From Salirhabdus euzebyi (GTDB lineage Bacteria > Bacillota > Bacilli > Bacillales > Alkalibacillaceae): a DNA stretch of 55,395 nucleotides. Of the stretch, positions 28,365-37,016 are shown piece by piece. The notes under the pieces are model-generated. The model saw nothing but the letters and a program-made list of their open reading frames with translations. It had not been told where the DNA came from and searched no databases. Every line of letters starts with the position of its first letter. Positions within the stretch are counted from its first letter, which is position 1. A program made the translations under genes and the position numbers. The stretch spans positions 1 through 55,395 of the forward strand of contig NZ_JACHGH010000017.1 of NCBI RefSeq assembly GCF_014207435.1, given 5' to 3'.

Positions 28365-29945
28365 ATGAGTGATAAAGTGCTATGGAAAGGTGCATTACTT
28401 TTAACGGCAGCTGGAGTTTTTGGCAAAATATTAAGTGCGGGTTATCGTGTACCGTTTCAGAATATGGTTGGGGATGAAGGTTTTTATATTTATCAACAAA
28501 TTTACCCTTTTATAACTATTGCTTGGTTATTGTCCATATACGGTTTTCCAGCAGCTATTTCCAAGCTAGTTATAGAATTAGAAGGACAAAAAAGTCAGCA
28601 ACAACAAATCACCTTTCATTTACCTATATTTGTTTTTTTATTCATGATAAATTTTCTATTGTTTGTATGTTTATATGTTGGAGCGGAACAAATTGCCAGA
28701 GGGATGGGTGATGTAAAGCTACAAGAGCCAATCCAATATGCTTCTTTTCTTTTTTTAATTATTCCTTTTACTTCTTTTATAAGAGGTGGGTTCCAAAGCA
28801 CAGGAAATATGCGGCCTACAGCTTTTTCACAAACAGCGGAGCAATTGGTACGTGTTTTTTTTATTCTTTTATTTACTTATTTATTTGTGAAACAAGGAAA
28901 GAATTTATATGAGATAGGAAGTGGCGCTGCTTTTGCCTCTTCTATTGGTGTGTTCGTTGGGATTATCATTCTGGTTATATATATTTTTTATTTTACAAAA
29001 CGTAAGCAAGCTATTCGTTTCAGTTATCACTTAATATCCTATAGAAAAATGGCGAAAGTTTTGTTACAAACAACAGTAATTATGAGTTTGAATTATATGT
29101 TGTTAGTTTTTTTACAGTTAGTAGATAATTTCACGATGATTTCCACGTTACAGCAATACGGTTTATCACTTGAGGATGCTAAGGTGGAAAAAGGTATCTT
29201 TGATAGAGGTCAGCCACTTGTCCAGTTAGGGGTAGTATTTGGTTCTTCCCTAGCATTAGCTTTAGTGCCATCTGTAGCAAAAATGAATAGCGCTAACTAT
29301 CAACAAACAATTTACCGTGTCCTGAAGTTAACGATATTATTTTCTTTAGGTGCAACTGTTGGATTAATAGCTATTTTTCCATCTGTTAATATTGTGTTAT
29401 TTGAAACGTCATTAGGTAACGAAGCTTTACGTATTTTCTCCGTACTAATTGTGATTGTTTCTTTAACGTTAACGTTGTCTACATACTTACAAGGATTAGG
29501 ATTTGTAAAAAGACAAGCGCTTTTGTTCGGTATAACTCTTATGGTCAAGTGGATTTTAAATCAGTTACTCATCCCTTACTTTGGTATTACTGGAAGTGCT
29601 ATAGCATCGGTTATAAGTGTCGTCTTTTTAGTTGTTAGTTTTTTTGTTGTTTTGAAAAAACAAATTCCTATTCCATTACGTCGTTTATTACCATGGAAAT
29701 CAACTATACTTTCGATAATGATAATGCTCGCTGTTGTTACTATTCTACATTCCTTTTTTGACTATTGGTTTGTATTAAACGATCGATTAGATTATTGGAT
29801 TGTCACGTTATTTTCTTGTTTATTTGGTGCATTAGCATTTTTTTATACACTGCTAGTAACAAAAGCATTTTCAGAAGAAGAATTAAAGCAAATACCATTT
29901 GGTGAGCAACTGTTGCGCATTTTATATAGGAGGAAAGATAAATGA
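28365..29945 (+). CDS. yabM: Polysaccharide biosynthesis / MOP flippase family protein (YabM)
   Basis: A 526-residue integral membrane protein with about 14 hydrophobic segments, of the SpoVB/MurJ-like branch of the MOP exporter superfamily. The N-terminus KGALLLTAAGVFGKILSAGY and FQNMVGDEGFYIYQQIYP are characteristic. Related proteins flip lipid-linked wall precursors; the substrate of YabM is not established. AAAGGA precedes the ATG. The stop overlaps the yabN start by 4 bases (ATGA), so the two are coupled. Confidence 0.88.
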   Translation: MSDKVLWKGALLLTAAGVFGKILSAGYRVPFQNMVGDEGFYIYQQIYPFITIAWLLSIYGFPAAISKLVIELEGQKSQQQQITFHLPIFVFLFMINFLLFVCLYVGAEQIARGMGDVKLQEPIQYASFLFLIIPFTSFIRGGFQSTGNMRPTAFSQTAEQLVRVFFILLFTYLFVKQGKNLYEIGSGAAFASSIGVFVGIIILVIYIFYFTKRKQAIRFSYHLISYRKMAKVLLQTTVIMSLNYMLLVFLQLVDNFTMISTLQQYGLSLEDAKVEKGIFDRGQPLVQLGVVFGSSLALALVPSVAKMNSANYQQTIYRVLKLTILFSLGATVGLIAIFPSVNIVLFETSLGNEALRIFSVLIVIVSLTLTLSTYLQGLGFVKRQALLFGITLMVKWILNQLLIPYFGITGSAIASVISVVFLVVSFFVVLKKQIPIPLRRLLPWKSTILSIMIMLAVVTILHSFFDYWFVLNDRLDYWIVTLFSCLFGALAFFYTLLVTKAFSEEELKQIPFGEQLLRILYRRKDK

Positions 29946-31426
29946 CAAATAAAAACATTACCGTCATAGGATTAGGAGCAGGAAACTTAGAGCAAATGTC
30001 TTTGGGGGTATATAATCAACTTACTCAGGAAAAGGGTAAAATTTTTGTCAGAACTCTAGACCACCCTGTTATGCCATCGTTAATAGAACGAGGTGTCACA
30101 TTTTTTTCTTTTGATTCCGTTTATGAAAACCATGATGATTTTGAAGCGGTATATGAAGAAATAGTGGACGCTTTGTTAGTAGAGGCAACAAATAAGGATA
30201 TTGTATACGCAGTTCCGGGCCATCCGATGTTAGCAGAACGGACAGTTAAATTATTGTTAGAAAAAGAGAAGGAAGACGCCAACCTGCATATTACATTAAA
30301 AGGCGGTCAAAGCTATCTTGATAGTATGTTTTCGGCATTGAAAATTGATCCAATAGAGGGATTTCAGTTTATAGATGCAACTTCATTTGATCGTTTTCAT
30401 TTACAATATGGAAATCATCTCATCTTTTCACAGGTTTATGACCAGATGATTGCTTCTGAGGTTAAATTAGCCTTATTAGAAGATTTACCTCACGATTTTC
30501 TCGTTTATATCGTAAATGCTGCAGGTACGGAAGAGGAATGGGTTAAGGAAGTACCTTTATTTGAACTAGATCGTACAATTTCAATAAGTAATTTGATGAG
30601 TATTTATGTTCCTCCGGTTGATAAAAAATATCGAACCCATCAGTTCACCTCATTAAGAGAAGTTATTGCGGAATTAAGAGGACCTAACGGATGCCCATGG
30701 GATCAAAAACAGACTCATGATTCTTTAAGGCCTTATTTAATTGAAGAAGCTTATGAGGTTATAGAAGCAATCAATGAAAAAGATGATACTCAATTAGCAG
30801 ATGAGCTAGGGGATGTACTTTTACAAATTATGCTTCACAGCCAGATAGGTGAAGAAGCTGGTTATTTCACAGTAGATGATGTAATTCGAAATATTACAGA
30901 AAAAATGATAAGAAGACATCCACATGTTTTTCAGAAAACATCTGTTACAGGGGAAGAAGACGTACTGACGAATTGGGAGGAAATAAAGAAAAAGGAAAAG
31001 GGAAACAAAGGGAATAAACAATCCCTATTAGAGGGGATTGAAAAATCATTACCTGCTTTATTATATGCAAAAGAGCTGCAAGCAAAAGCGGCAAAGGTTG
31101 GTTTTGATTGGAATAATCCCGAGCCGATGTGGGAAAAAGTGACCGAGGAAATAAAGGAATTTAAAGAAGTAATCGAGAATAGTAACTTACAAGCGCAGGA
31201 GGAAGAATTTGGAGATATTTTATTTTCCCTTATCAACATAGCCAGATTCTATCGTATAGATCCTGAATTAGCCCTTTTTCGAACTAATAAGAAGTTTCAG
31301 TCTCGCTTTCAATATATGGAGCATAAAATCAAAGCTAATGGGAATGAATTATTAAATATGACGCTAAAAGAAATGGATCATTATTGGGAACTAGCAAAGA
31401 AAGCGGAAAAAGAGAGGGAGCAATGA
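29942..31426 (+). CDS. yabN: Tetrapyrrole methylase-like / MazG pyrophosphatase fusion (YabN)
   Basis: A 494-residue two-domain protein. Residues 1-210 are a tetrapyrrole-methylase-like fold (TVIGLGAGNLEQMSLGVY, VYAVPGHPMLAERT). Residues about 230-490 are a double MazG NTP pyrophosphatase region with EEAYEVIEAI and ADELGDVLLQ metal-binding motifs. MazG hydrolyses NTPs, possibly aberrant ones; the role of the fusion is not known. The ribosome site AGGAGGAAAG is strong. Its stop overlaps the rqcP start by one base. Confidence 0.93.
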   Translation: MTNKNITVIGLGAGNLEQMSLGVYNQLTQEKGKIFVRTLDHPVMPSLIERGVTFFSFDSVYENHDDFEAVYEEIVDALLVEATNKDIVYAVPGHPMLAERTVKLLLEKEKEDANLHITLKGGQSYLDSMFSALKIDPIEGFQFIDATSFDRFHLQYGNHLIFSQVYDQMIASEVKLALLEDLPHDFLVYIVNAAGTEEEWVKEVPLFELDRTISISNLMSIYVPPVDKKYRTHQFTSLREVIAELRGPNGCPWDQKQTHDSLRPYLIEEAYEVIEAINEKDDTQLADELGDVLLQIMLHSQIGEEAGYFTVDDVIRNITEKMIRRHPHVFQKTSVTGEEDVLTNWEEIKKKEKGNKGNKQSLLEGIEKSLPALLYAKELQAKAAKVGFDWNNPEPMWEKVTEEIKEFKEVIENSNLQAQEEEFGDILFSLINIARFYRIDPELALFRTNKKFQSRFQYMEHKIKANGNELLNMTLKEMDHYWELAKKAEKEREQ

Positions 31427-31689
31427 TGAGATTAGATAAATTTTTGAAAATATCACGCTTAATCAAAAGAAGAACCCTTGCAAAAGAAGTAGCAGATCAA
31501 GGGAGAATTTTAGTCAATGGTAATCCTGCAAAAGCATCTAGCAAAATTTCAGCGGGTGATGAACTTGCTATAAGGTTTGGGCAAAAATTGCTGACCGTAA
31601 AGGTTAATGATTTAAGAGAAACGGTAAAAAAAGACGAAGCTTCTATGCTTTATACTATTATAAAAGAGGAATCTATTCAGCAAAACTAG
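31426..31689 (+). CDS. rqcP: Ribosome quality-control protein RqcP
   Basis: An 87-residue S4-domain protein (YabO, Hsp15 family). With RqcH it adds C-terminal alanine tails to nascent chains on split 50S subunits. MRLDKFLKISRLIKRRTLAKEVADQ fits the S4 RNA-binding fold. I choose the second of two adjacent ATGs (31426) because it matches the family start and is better spaced from GAGAGGGAG. Last gene of the yabM-yabN-rqcP unit. Confidence 0.93.
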   Translation: MRLDKFLKISRLIKRRTLAKEVADQGRILVNGNPAKASSKISAGDELAIRFGQKLLTVKVNDLRETVKKDEASMLYTIIKEESIQQN

Positions 31690-31746
31690 TAAATCTATTG
31701 TAAGATGTTTCGTTTTTTTAAAATTCTAGGTTCTAGTCTTGTCCTT

Positions 31747-31771
31747 TTTATCATAAATTTTTAATGATAAA
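31747..31771 (+). promoter_or_regulatory. Inverted repeat abutting the yabP ribosome site
   Basis: TTTATCAT (31747-31754) and ATGATAAA (31764-31771) are a perfect inverted repeat whose right arm ends where GGAGGGG begins. It could be a leader hairpin or a protein site. CATAAATT (31752-31759) within it resembles a SigE -10, but I see no good -35. Confidence 0.4.
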
Positions 31772-31785
31772 GGAGGGGCGATTCT

Positions 31786-32088
31786 ATGAATTATGAACCA
31801 AATTTGTATCAGTCAGGGCGTACTCAGCAGGAACATCAAGTTAAGGTTGTTAACCGAAGAGAATTGGAAATTACAGGTGTAAAAGACGTTGATAGTTTTG
31901 ATAATGAAGAATTTTTGCTTCAAACTTCTATGGGTTATCTCGTTGTTCGTGGTGAAAACTTGCACATGAAAAACCTTGATGTAGGAGAAGGATTGGTGTC
32001 TATTAAGGGGCGTGTTTATGAACTATCTTATATAGATGATCATCAAGGAGAAAAAGCTAAAGGATTCTTTAGCAAGCTGTTTAAATGA
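31786..32088 (+). CDS. yabP: Spore coat assembly protein YabP
   Basis: A 100-residue YabP family protein. B. subtilis yabP and yabQ are mother-cell sporulation genes; yabQ mutants fail in cortex formation. A conserved VKVVNRRELEITGVKDVDSFDN block and EEFLLQTSMGYLVVRGENLH are present. AAAGGAGGGG precedes the ATG. It overlaps yabQ by four bases (ATGA). Confidence 0.9.
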   Translation: MNYEPNLYQSGRTQQEHQVKVVNRRELEITGVKDVDSFDNEEFLLQTSMGYLVVRGENLHMKNLDVGEGLVSIKGRVYELSYIDDHQGEKAKGFFSKLFK

Positions 32089-32684
32089 GTCTAACACTTC
32101 AATTTATTACGATGACAGCTATGGTAGGCAGCGGCATCTATTTAGGAATGGCTATAGATACCTTTAACAGATTTTATCGCAAAAAGAAGCGCAATGGTTT
32201 CATTCGTTATACAAATGAAATTTTATTCTGGATATTACAGGGGCTTATCCTTTTCTATATTTTATATTTAGTCAACCAAGGTGAATTACGTTTATATGTT
32301 TGGCTAGCTGTAATATTTGGTTTTGCGTTTTATCAATCTGTTTTTAGGGTATGGTATTTAAAATCATTGGAGCATATTATCCAGTGGGCCGTTGCTACCA
32401 TCCGGTTTTGCCGGAACTTGTTTGAAAGGCTAATCATCGCCCCGATTAAATGGCTGTTAAAACTTGTGACTTATCTCCTTACCTTGTTTTGGGCATTTAT
32501 TATCTGGTTAATTTTAATTCCGTGGAAAATTTTTCAGAAACCACTATTGTACTTTTGGTCCTTAATAAAAAAGTTAATTCCTAAAAACACGAAAAAATAC
32601 TTACTTTCTTTCCACCATTTTTGTAGTAAAATATATAATACTATTAATAATTGGACAAGATCACTTTTTTCAAAAAGGAGGTAA
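32085..32684 (+). CDS. yabQ: Spore cortex biosynthesis protein YabQ
   Basis: A 199-residue membrane protein with four to five hydrophobic segments (about 1-20, 43-62, 68-85, 120-145 and possibly 145-160) and a basic C-terminus. The start SLTLQFITMTAMVGSGIYLGM and the segment LYLVNQGELRLYVWLAV are typical. Required for cortex formation in B. subtilis. Coupled to yabP by overlap, and divIC starts 8 bases after its stop. Confidence 0.9.
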   Translation: MSLTLQFITMTAMVGSGIYLGMAIDTFNRFYRKKKRNGFIRYTNEILFWILQGLILFYILYLVNQGELRLYVWLAVIFGFAFYQSVFRVWYLKSLEHIIQWAVATIRFCRNLFERLIIAPIKWLLKLVTYLLTLFWAFIIWLILIPWKIFQKPLLYFWSLIKKLIPKNTKKYLLSFHHFCSKIYNTINNWTRSLFSKRR

Positions 32685-32691
32685 TTCGACG

Positions 32692-33072
32692 ATGAATCCA
32701 GATCGCAATAGAGTAACGAAATTAGATTCTAATTATGTAAGAAAATATGATGCATTTCTGGAAAGACAGAAGAAGCGAAAGAAACGTGTCTATCGTCGAT
32801 TAACGCTTTTTGTAATTATTGTTTTAAGTGTTTTTGGCTATTTAGTTACATACCATATTAAGCAAAGAGCACTATACGAAGAAAAAAAGGATCATTATGA
32901 ACAGTTAAAAGTAGATATGAGTAACTTAAAGGAAGAAGAACAAGATTTAAGGGAAGAGATTAGTTTATTAAAAGATACGGATTATGTCCTGCAAATTGCT
33001 CGAAAAGATTACTTTCTTTCAAAAGAAGGAGAAATTATTTTCAAATTACCAGATGATAGGTCGTCTTATTGA
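32692..33072 (+). CDS. divIC: Cell-division protein DivIC
   Basis: A 126-residue bitopic division protein of the FtsB/DivIC family. It has a basic cytoplasmic N-terminus (about 1-37), one membrane span (about 38-58), a coiled coil (about 60-100) and the conserved end DYVLQIARKDYFLSKEGEI. It works with FtsL and DivIB at the septum. AAAGGAGG precedes the ATG. Confidence 0.95.
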   Translation: MNPDRNRVTKLDSNYVRKYDAFLERQKKRKKRVYRRLTLFVIIVLSVFGYLVTYHIKQRALYEEKKDHYEQLKVDMSNLKEEEQDLREEISLLKDTDYVLQIARKDYFLSKEGEIIFKLPDDRSSY

Positions 33073-33098
33073 CACGTTTTTTCATGCTTTTATATAAT
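33069..33098 (+). promoter_or_regulatory. SigA promoter of yabR
   Basis: TTGACA (33069-33074), which overlaps the divIC stop, an 18-nt spacer and TATAAT (33093-33098). Confidence 0.75.
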
Positions 33099-33145
33099 AT
33101 ATAGAAAGAACACTTTTAAAAATTCTAAGGAGGAGCATTTTTTTT

Positions 33146-33553
33146 ATGTCAGTTGAAGTAGGCAGCAAGTTGCAAGGCAAGGTAACGGGCATCACAAATT
33201 TTGGTGCTTTTGTAGAATTACCAGAAGGTTCTACAGGGCTTGTTCATATTAGTGAGGTCGCAGATAAATATGTCAAGGACATTAACGAACATTTAAAGGT
33301 TGGAGACGAAGTAGAAGTGAAAGTCATTAATGTTAATGACGGAAAGATAGGTCTCTCCATTAAAAAGGCTAAAGAAAATGTTACTAGCCAAAGCCAAAGT
33401 CATAATAAAAAACGCAACAGCAACCCGAAGAGACGCAGTGAATCATTTGAAGCGAAAATGAACCGCTTCCTTAAAGATAGTGAAGATCGCTTAGCTTCTT
33501 TAAGGAAAAATACTGAATCCAAGCGTGGCGGTCGTGGTGCTAAGAAAGGATAA
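33146..33553 (+). CDS. yabR: S1 RNA-binding domain protein YabR
   Basis: A 135-residue protein. Residues 5-75 form an S1 domain (VGSKLQGKVTGITNFGAFVELPEGSTGLVHISE, with VGDEVEVKVI), followed by a basic, Ser/Arg/Lys-rich disordered tail. An RNA-binding role is implied by the family; the exact target is not known. AAGGAGGAG precedes the ATG. Confidence 0.92.
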   Translation: MSVEVGSKLQGKVTGITNFGAFVELPEGSTGLVHISEVADKYVKDINEHLKVGDEVEVKVINVNDGKIGLSIKKAKENVTSQSQSHNKKRNSNPKRRSESFEAKMNRFLKDSEDRLASLRKNTESKRGGRGAKKG

Positions 33554-33611
33554 CTTGCTGTCTATTTTACGTAAGTAAAAATGTAAAATCTAAAGAATCG
33601 ATATAAACGGT

Positions 33612-33648
33612 AACCCCCTGGCAATATTTTTTGCTGGGGGTTCTTTAT
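33612..33648 (+). terminator. Terminator between convergent yabR and MFS gene
   Basis: AACCCCC (33612-33618) pairs with GGGGGTT (33636-33642), with inner GCAA/TTGC. The T tract (TTCTTTATTT) is imperfect. Confidence 0.7.
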
Positions 33649-33663
33649 TTGCTTGATTGAAAG

Positions 33664-34932
33664 TCACTTTGCAGAAAAAGTTATCGGAATAGTTTTTTGG
33701 GGTACTAAATCCAGTCGTTTAGTTATCGCGACCCGTGTTAATAGAATACCGAATAGAACAAATAGTAAATAGAGTATTGCCATCCCATATCCACCTATTC
33801 CTTGACCAATAATGATTCCTAGTGCTCCAAACATTTTTCCAATTTGGAATACGAATCCATTAAATGCCATGTATGCTCCCCGACGAGAATCATCTACAAT
33901 ATCTGCTAAAATGGATTGTCTAGTTGGAACATATAGTAATTCCCCGATAGAAAGTATTAAGGTTGCAATCACCAAATGGGTAATACTATTAGAAAAAGCT
34001 AGTATAGCAAAACCAATACCAAATAGAATAAAACCAGCATACATAATTGGTTGCTCCGGTTTGTTTCTGATCCATTTTGAAACAAGAGCAGTGAAAAATA
34101 CGATTATAATCGTATTTTCAACTGTGAGTAAACTTAATAATTTAACACCATCAATAGTCATGTCTATATTCCAAATAGAGAGCATTTTTGGAACCATTTC
34201 CTCTTCTAATCGTACAGCAATAAAATTATTACGTTGAAATTCAAGGGATAGTATCGCAATTCCACCTAGTGTAAATAACATAAATGGAATATCTTTTATA
34301 ACGGTTTGATAGCTTTTCATTAACGGTTTTACACCGTATTCCTTTTTTGTTTTCGAACTAGATGTATATGTTTCCTGTATTAAAGTAGCTGTCATCCAAA
34401 GCGTAATAATAGACATAATGAAAAGACCAATTAACAATTCAAATAAATGAGACTTATAGAACCATCCACCAACTATTAAGCCAATCATGATGGATAGGTT
34501 GACTGCCCAATAGTTAATAGAATACATGAAAGCACGGGTTTCTTTTGTACTCACATCAATTAGCATTGCTTCAGCAGCTGGGTTCACAAACCCCGACGAT
34601 ATACCAATGATGATCATTGTTAAAAACGTAATCCAAGGAGAGGTTAATAGAGGTGAATTTGCTAAAACCATTGCAGCAAAAGCAAATAGCTTCATCCATT
34701 CTCCTAGTACCATCATTCTTTTTCTGCCTAAAATATCCGCTAGGTATCCCCCGTATAAACTTGCAATAAACTGAACAATTACATTTACCATTAATAATAT
34801 ACCGGCGAGAGTAGCATTCAAGTGATAGGTAAAATAAATAGCCATAAAGGGAAAAATCATCGAGCCAATTACCCTACTCAAAAAGGATGTATAAATACGG
34901 ATTCTTATATTGGGGTGTAAGCTTTTTAACAT
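33664..34932 (-). CDS. MFS transporter, drug:proton antiporter type
   Basis: A 422-residue membrane protein with about 12 hydrophobic segments. It shows the MFS motif A between spans 2 and 3 (GGYLADILGRKRMMVLGE) and the second-half counterpart near VPTRQSILAD. The substrate is unknown; the DHA1-like layout suggests efflux. AAAGGAGATAG precedes the ATG on the minus strand. It is divergent from an SgrR-like regulator gene across 97 bases. The pair has no counterpart at this place in B. subtilis as I remember it and looks like an accessory insertion. Confidence 0.85.
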   Translation of the reverse strand: MLKSLHPNIRIRIYTSFLSRVIGSMIFPFMAIYFTYHLNATLAGILLMVNVIVQFIASLYGGYLADILGRKRMMVLGEWMKLFAFAAMVLANSPLLTSPWITFLTMIIIGISSGFVNPAAEAMLIDVSTKETRAFMYSINYWAVNLSIMIGLIVGGWFYKSHLFELLIGLFIMSIITLWMTATLIQETYTSSSKTKKEYGVKPLMKSYQTVIKDIPFMLFTLGGIAILSLEFQRNNFIAVRLEEEMVPKMLSIWNIDMTIDGVKLLSLLTVENTIIIVFFTALVSKWIRNKPEQPIMYAGFILFGIGFAILAFSNSITHLVIATLILSIGELLYVPTRQSILADIVDDSRRGAYMAFNGFVFQIGKMFGALGIIIGQGIGGYGMAILYLLFVLFGILLTRVAITKRLDLVPQKTIPITFSAK

Positions 34933-34970
34933 TTTTCTATCTCCTTTCCCATCACTTATTTTGCATTATT

Positions 34971-35019
34971 CTAAAAGGGGTAAAAAGGGTATAATTAAAT
35001 AAAAAATGTCCCCTTTTAG
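34971..35019. promoter_or_regulatory. Inverted-repeat operator candidate between MFS and SgrR-like genes
   Basis: CTAAAAGGGG (34971-34980) and CCCCTTTTAG (35010-35019) are perfect inverted repeats 29 bases apart. TATAAT (34990-34995) lies between them. The right arm touches the ribosome site (AGGAGA) of the plus-strand gene. A TATAAT start point would fall inside the repeat, so this is more likely a DNA-binding site than an RNA hairpin. Confidence 0.55.
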
Positions 35020-35029
35020 GAGAAGTGAT

Positions 35030-36778
35030 ATGAGAGAAGATTTATCTTATTTTGAGATGCGAGCACAATTTTTTTCGAAAGAACAAAATCAACGTGTGGC
35101 GTTTAAAATGGCAGACTTAGAAAAAATATGGTTCTGTACGAAAAAGAACGTGAAAAGAAAGCTGAAAAAATATGAATTGGCTGGAAAGCTTTCATATGAA
35201 CCAGGACAAGGTCGAGGAGTCCATTCTGTGTTAAAATTTGTTCATCCATTTCAAGAAGAAGTGGAGGAGTTTATTAAATCTTCCGTTGAAAGAGAACACT
35301 TGGAACAAATAGTGCACTTGTTACAGCTGCCGATACCAAAGCAGTGGATTACTAGTTTTTCGGAAGAGGTAAAAAGCTTATTTGGCTTTCAATCCCCTCA
35401 CGAAAATAAGGATGTACTAAGAACACTTATTGCTAGAAACCTGACAACCTTAGATCCCTTATACAGTTCCGTTACTTTTGAATGCCATATTATTAACCAA
35501 TTAGGGGATACGCTTGTAACGTATAATCAAAAGGAAGATAGAATAGAGCCGCACTTAGCCCATCACTGGCGGGAAGATAATGACTATAAGATATGGACAT
35601 TCTATTTGAGGAAGGGCATTAAATTCCATCACCAAAAGCATTTGACTAGTAAGGATGTTAAATATACCTTCGATCGTTTTAATGAAAAATATTCACCCCA
35701 TAAATGGCTAACAGCTGATGTAATGGAAGTAGAAATAATGTCTCCGTTTAGTGTTCGATTTCATTTGAAGGAAAGTAATCCATTTTTCCTAAGATATATA
35801 AGCTCGGTAAACTTAGTTATATTACCTTGTGATATGATATTTGACGAACACAAATGGATTGGAACTGGTCCATTTAAATTAAAAGAAAGAACAGATAATA
35901 AGCTAATTATTGAGGCAAATAATGATTACTTTTTGGAAAGACCATTATTAGATGAAATACAATTTTGGAGAGTTCCTATTGAATCTGCAGGAAAGAGTAC
36001 GTTCGAAATACTTACGGAAACCAATCCCATTAAACCTATTAAAAAACAAGATATAGAGGTGGGATTCCGGTTTTTAGCTTTTAATTTCAATAGATCTTCT
36101 GTGGTGGATAACCTCCTGTTTCGAAAGGCAATTTATCATTTGCTAGATATGGAAAAAATGTGGGGTGATCTAAATCGAAAAAATTTAGTTCCATCAACGA
36201 GTTATTTTCCTTGGAAATCAACAACACCTGTTAAAGATAACGATAAAGTGGAAGAATATCTAAAAGGTTCCGATTATAAGGGGGAAATATTAAGCTTATA
36301 TGCCTTAAACTATCCTGCTGCTATAGAAGAAGCAAGATGGTTCAGTCAGGTGGCGAAAGAAAAAGGAATTAACTTGGAAATTAAGTTGTTCGACTTAGAA
36401 GGGTTATTTGCTAAGTCGATTGAAGAAGATGCACATATGATTTTATTAGGAGATGTGTCTTCAATCGATTACCAACTCTCCTTTTTAGGTGCATTTTATA
36501 ACGAATCCTTACTTTTTCGACGCTTCTTTAATGAAGAACAATGGAGTTTAATTGATAAAAAATTAAAGTTAATTAAAAAAGCATCAACAAATGAGGACAG
36601 AGAAAGGATTATGGAATTAGTTGAACAGTTTCTTTATGAACAAAGAATGATAGTTTTCCTCCATCATCCTATTCGAACGAGGCTCTTCAATCCAATGATT
36701 AAAGATATTGAAGTGGCGTCATTTGCCCAAATTAATTTTCAAAAACTATGGGTAGAACCAGAAGAAAAAGACTCTTAA
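35030..36778 (+). CDS. SgrR-like regulator: N-terminal winged helix plus solute-binding domain
   Basis: A 582-residue protein. Residues 1-100 look like the SgrR_N winged-helix region (FKMADLEKIWFCTKKNVKRKLKKY then a basic GQGRGVHSVLKF wing). Residues about 120-560 are a cytoplasmic SBP_bac_5 domain (ARNLTTLDPLYSS, PHLAHHWREDNDYKIWTFYL, LTSKDVKYTFDRF). No signal peptide. In E. coli, SgrR of this architecture senses sugar-phosphate stress and controls a small RNA and the efflux gene setA. By analogy this protein may sense a ligand and control the divergent MFS gene. ATG 35030 is 6 bases after AGGAGA. Ligand unknown. Confidence 0.82.
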   Translation: MREDLSYFEMRAQFFSKEQNQRVAFKMADLEKIWFCTKKNVKRKLKKYELAGKLSYEPGQGRGVHSVLKFVHPFQEEVEEFIKSSVEREHLEQIVHLLQLPIPKQWITSFSEEVKSLFGFQSPHENKDVLRTLIARNLTTLDPLYSSVTFECHIINQLGDTLVTYNQKEDRIEPHLAHHWREDNDYKIWTFYLRKGIKFHHQKHLTSKDVKYTFDRFNEKYSPHKWLTADVMEVEIMSPFSVRFHLKESNPFFLRYISSVNLVILPCDMIFDEHKWIGTGPFKLKERTDNKLIIEANNDYFLERPLLDEIQFWRVPIESAGKSTFEILTETNPIKPIKKQDIEVGFRFLAFNFNRSSVVDNLLFRKAIYHLLDMEKMWGDLNRKNLVPSTSYFPWKSTTPVKDNDKVEEYLKGSDYKGEILSLYALNYPAAIEEARWFSQVAKEKGINLEIKLFDLEGLFAKSIEEDAHMILLGDVSSIDYQLSFLGAFYNESLLFRRFFNEEQWSLIDKKLKLIKKASTNEDRERIMELVEQFLYEQRMIVFLHHPIRTRLFNPMIKDIEVASFAQINFQKLWVEPEEKDS

Positions 36779-36791
36779 CAGGGTCTTTTTT
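36765..36791 (+). terminator. Terminator overlapping the end of the SgrR-like gene
   Basis: AAAAAGAC (36765-36772), still coding, pairs with GTCTTTTT (36783-36790). The stop codon lies in the loop. Confidence 0.75.
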
Positions 36792-36795
36792 GATT

Positions 36796-36891
36796 GCTCG
36801 GGACATAAGTAACTCCCTTCTGTGGTAAAAAACCACCCCGGCAGGCCTTGTCTTATGCCTACCGGGGATGAGCAAGGCCTTGCGCTTTTGT
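36796..36891. repeat. Structured intergenic repeat, copy 3 (5'-truncated)
   Basis: Third copy of the repeat at 13005-13190, lacking the 5' third. It keeps CTCGGGACATAAGT, the GTGGT/ACCAC hairpin, CTTATGCCT and TTGCGCTTTTGTT. It again follows a terminator in the plus orientation and lies next to the tRNA terminator. Confidence 0.8.
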
Positions 36892-36896
36892 TATGC

Positions 36897-36932
36897 AGCA
36901 AAAAACCCACACCTATATTGGTGTGGGTTTTG
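36897..36932 (-). terminator. Terminator of the tRNA-Met/Glu unit
   Basis: On the minus strand a 12-bp stem (AAAACCCACACC with its complement, 36902-36913 and 36920-36931) is followed by a T run. Confidence 0.88.
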
Positions 36933-36934
36933 TA

Positions 36935-37006
36935 TGACCCGTACGGGATTCGAACCCGTGTTACCGCCGTGAAAGGGCGGTGTCTTAACCGCTTGACCAA
37001 CGGGCC
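36935..37006 (-). tRNA. tRNA-Glu (UUC)
   Basis: A 72-nt cloverleaf starting GGCCCGTTGGTCAAGCGG on the minus strand. Anticodon stem CCGCC/GGCGG with loop CTTTCAC gives anticodon TTC (36973-36971). The T arm has GGTTCGAATCC. CCA is not encoded: CATA follows the final GGGT. Confidence 0.95.
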
Positions 37007-37016
37007 ACAGTAAATA

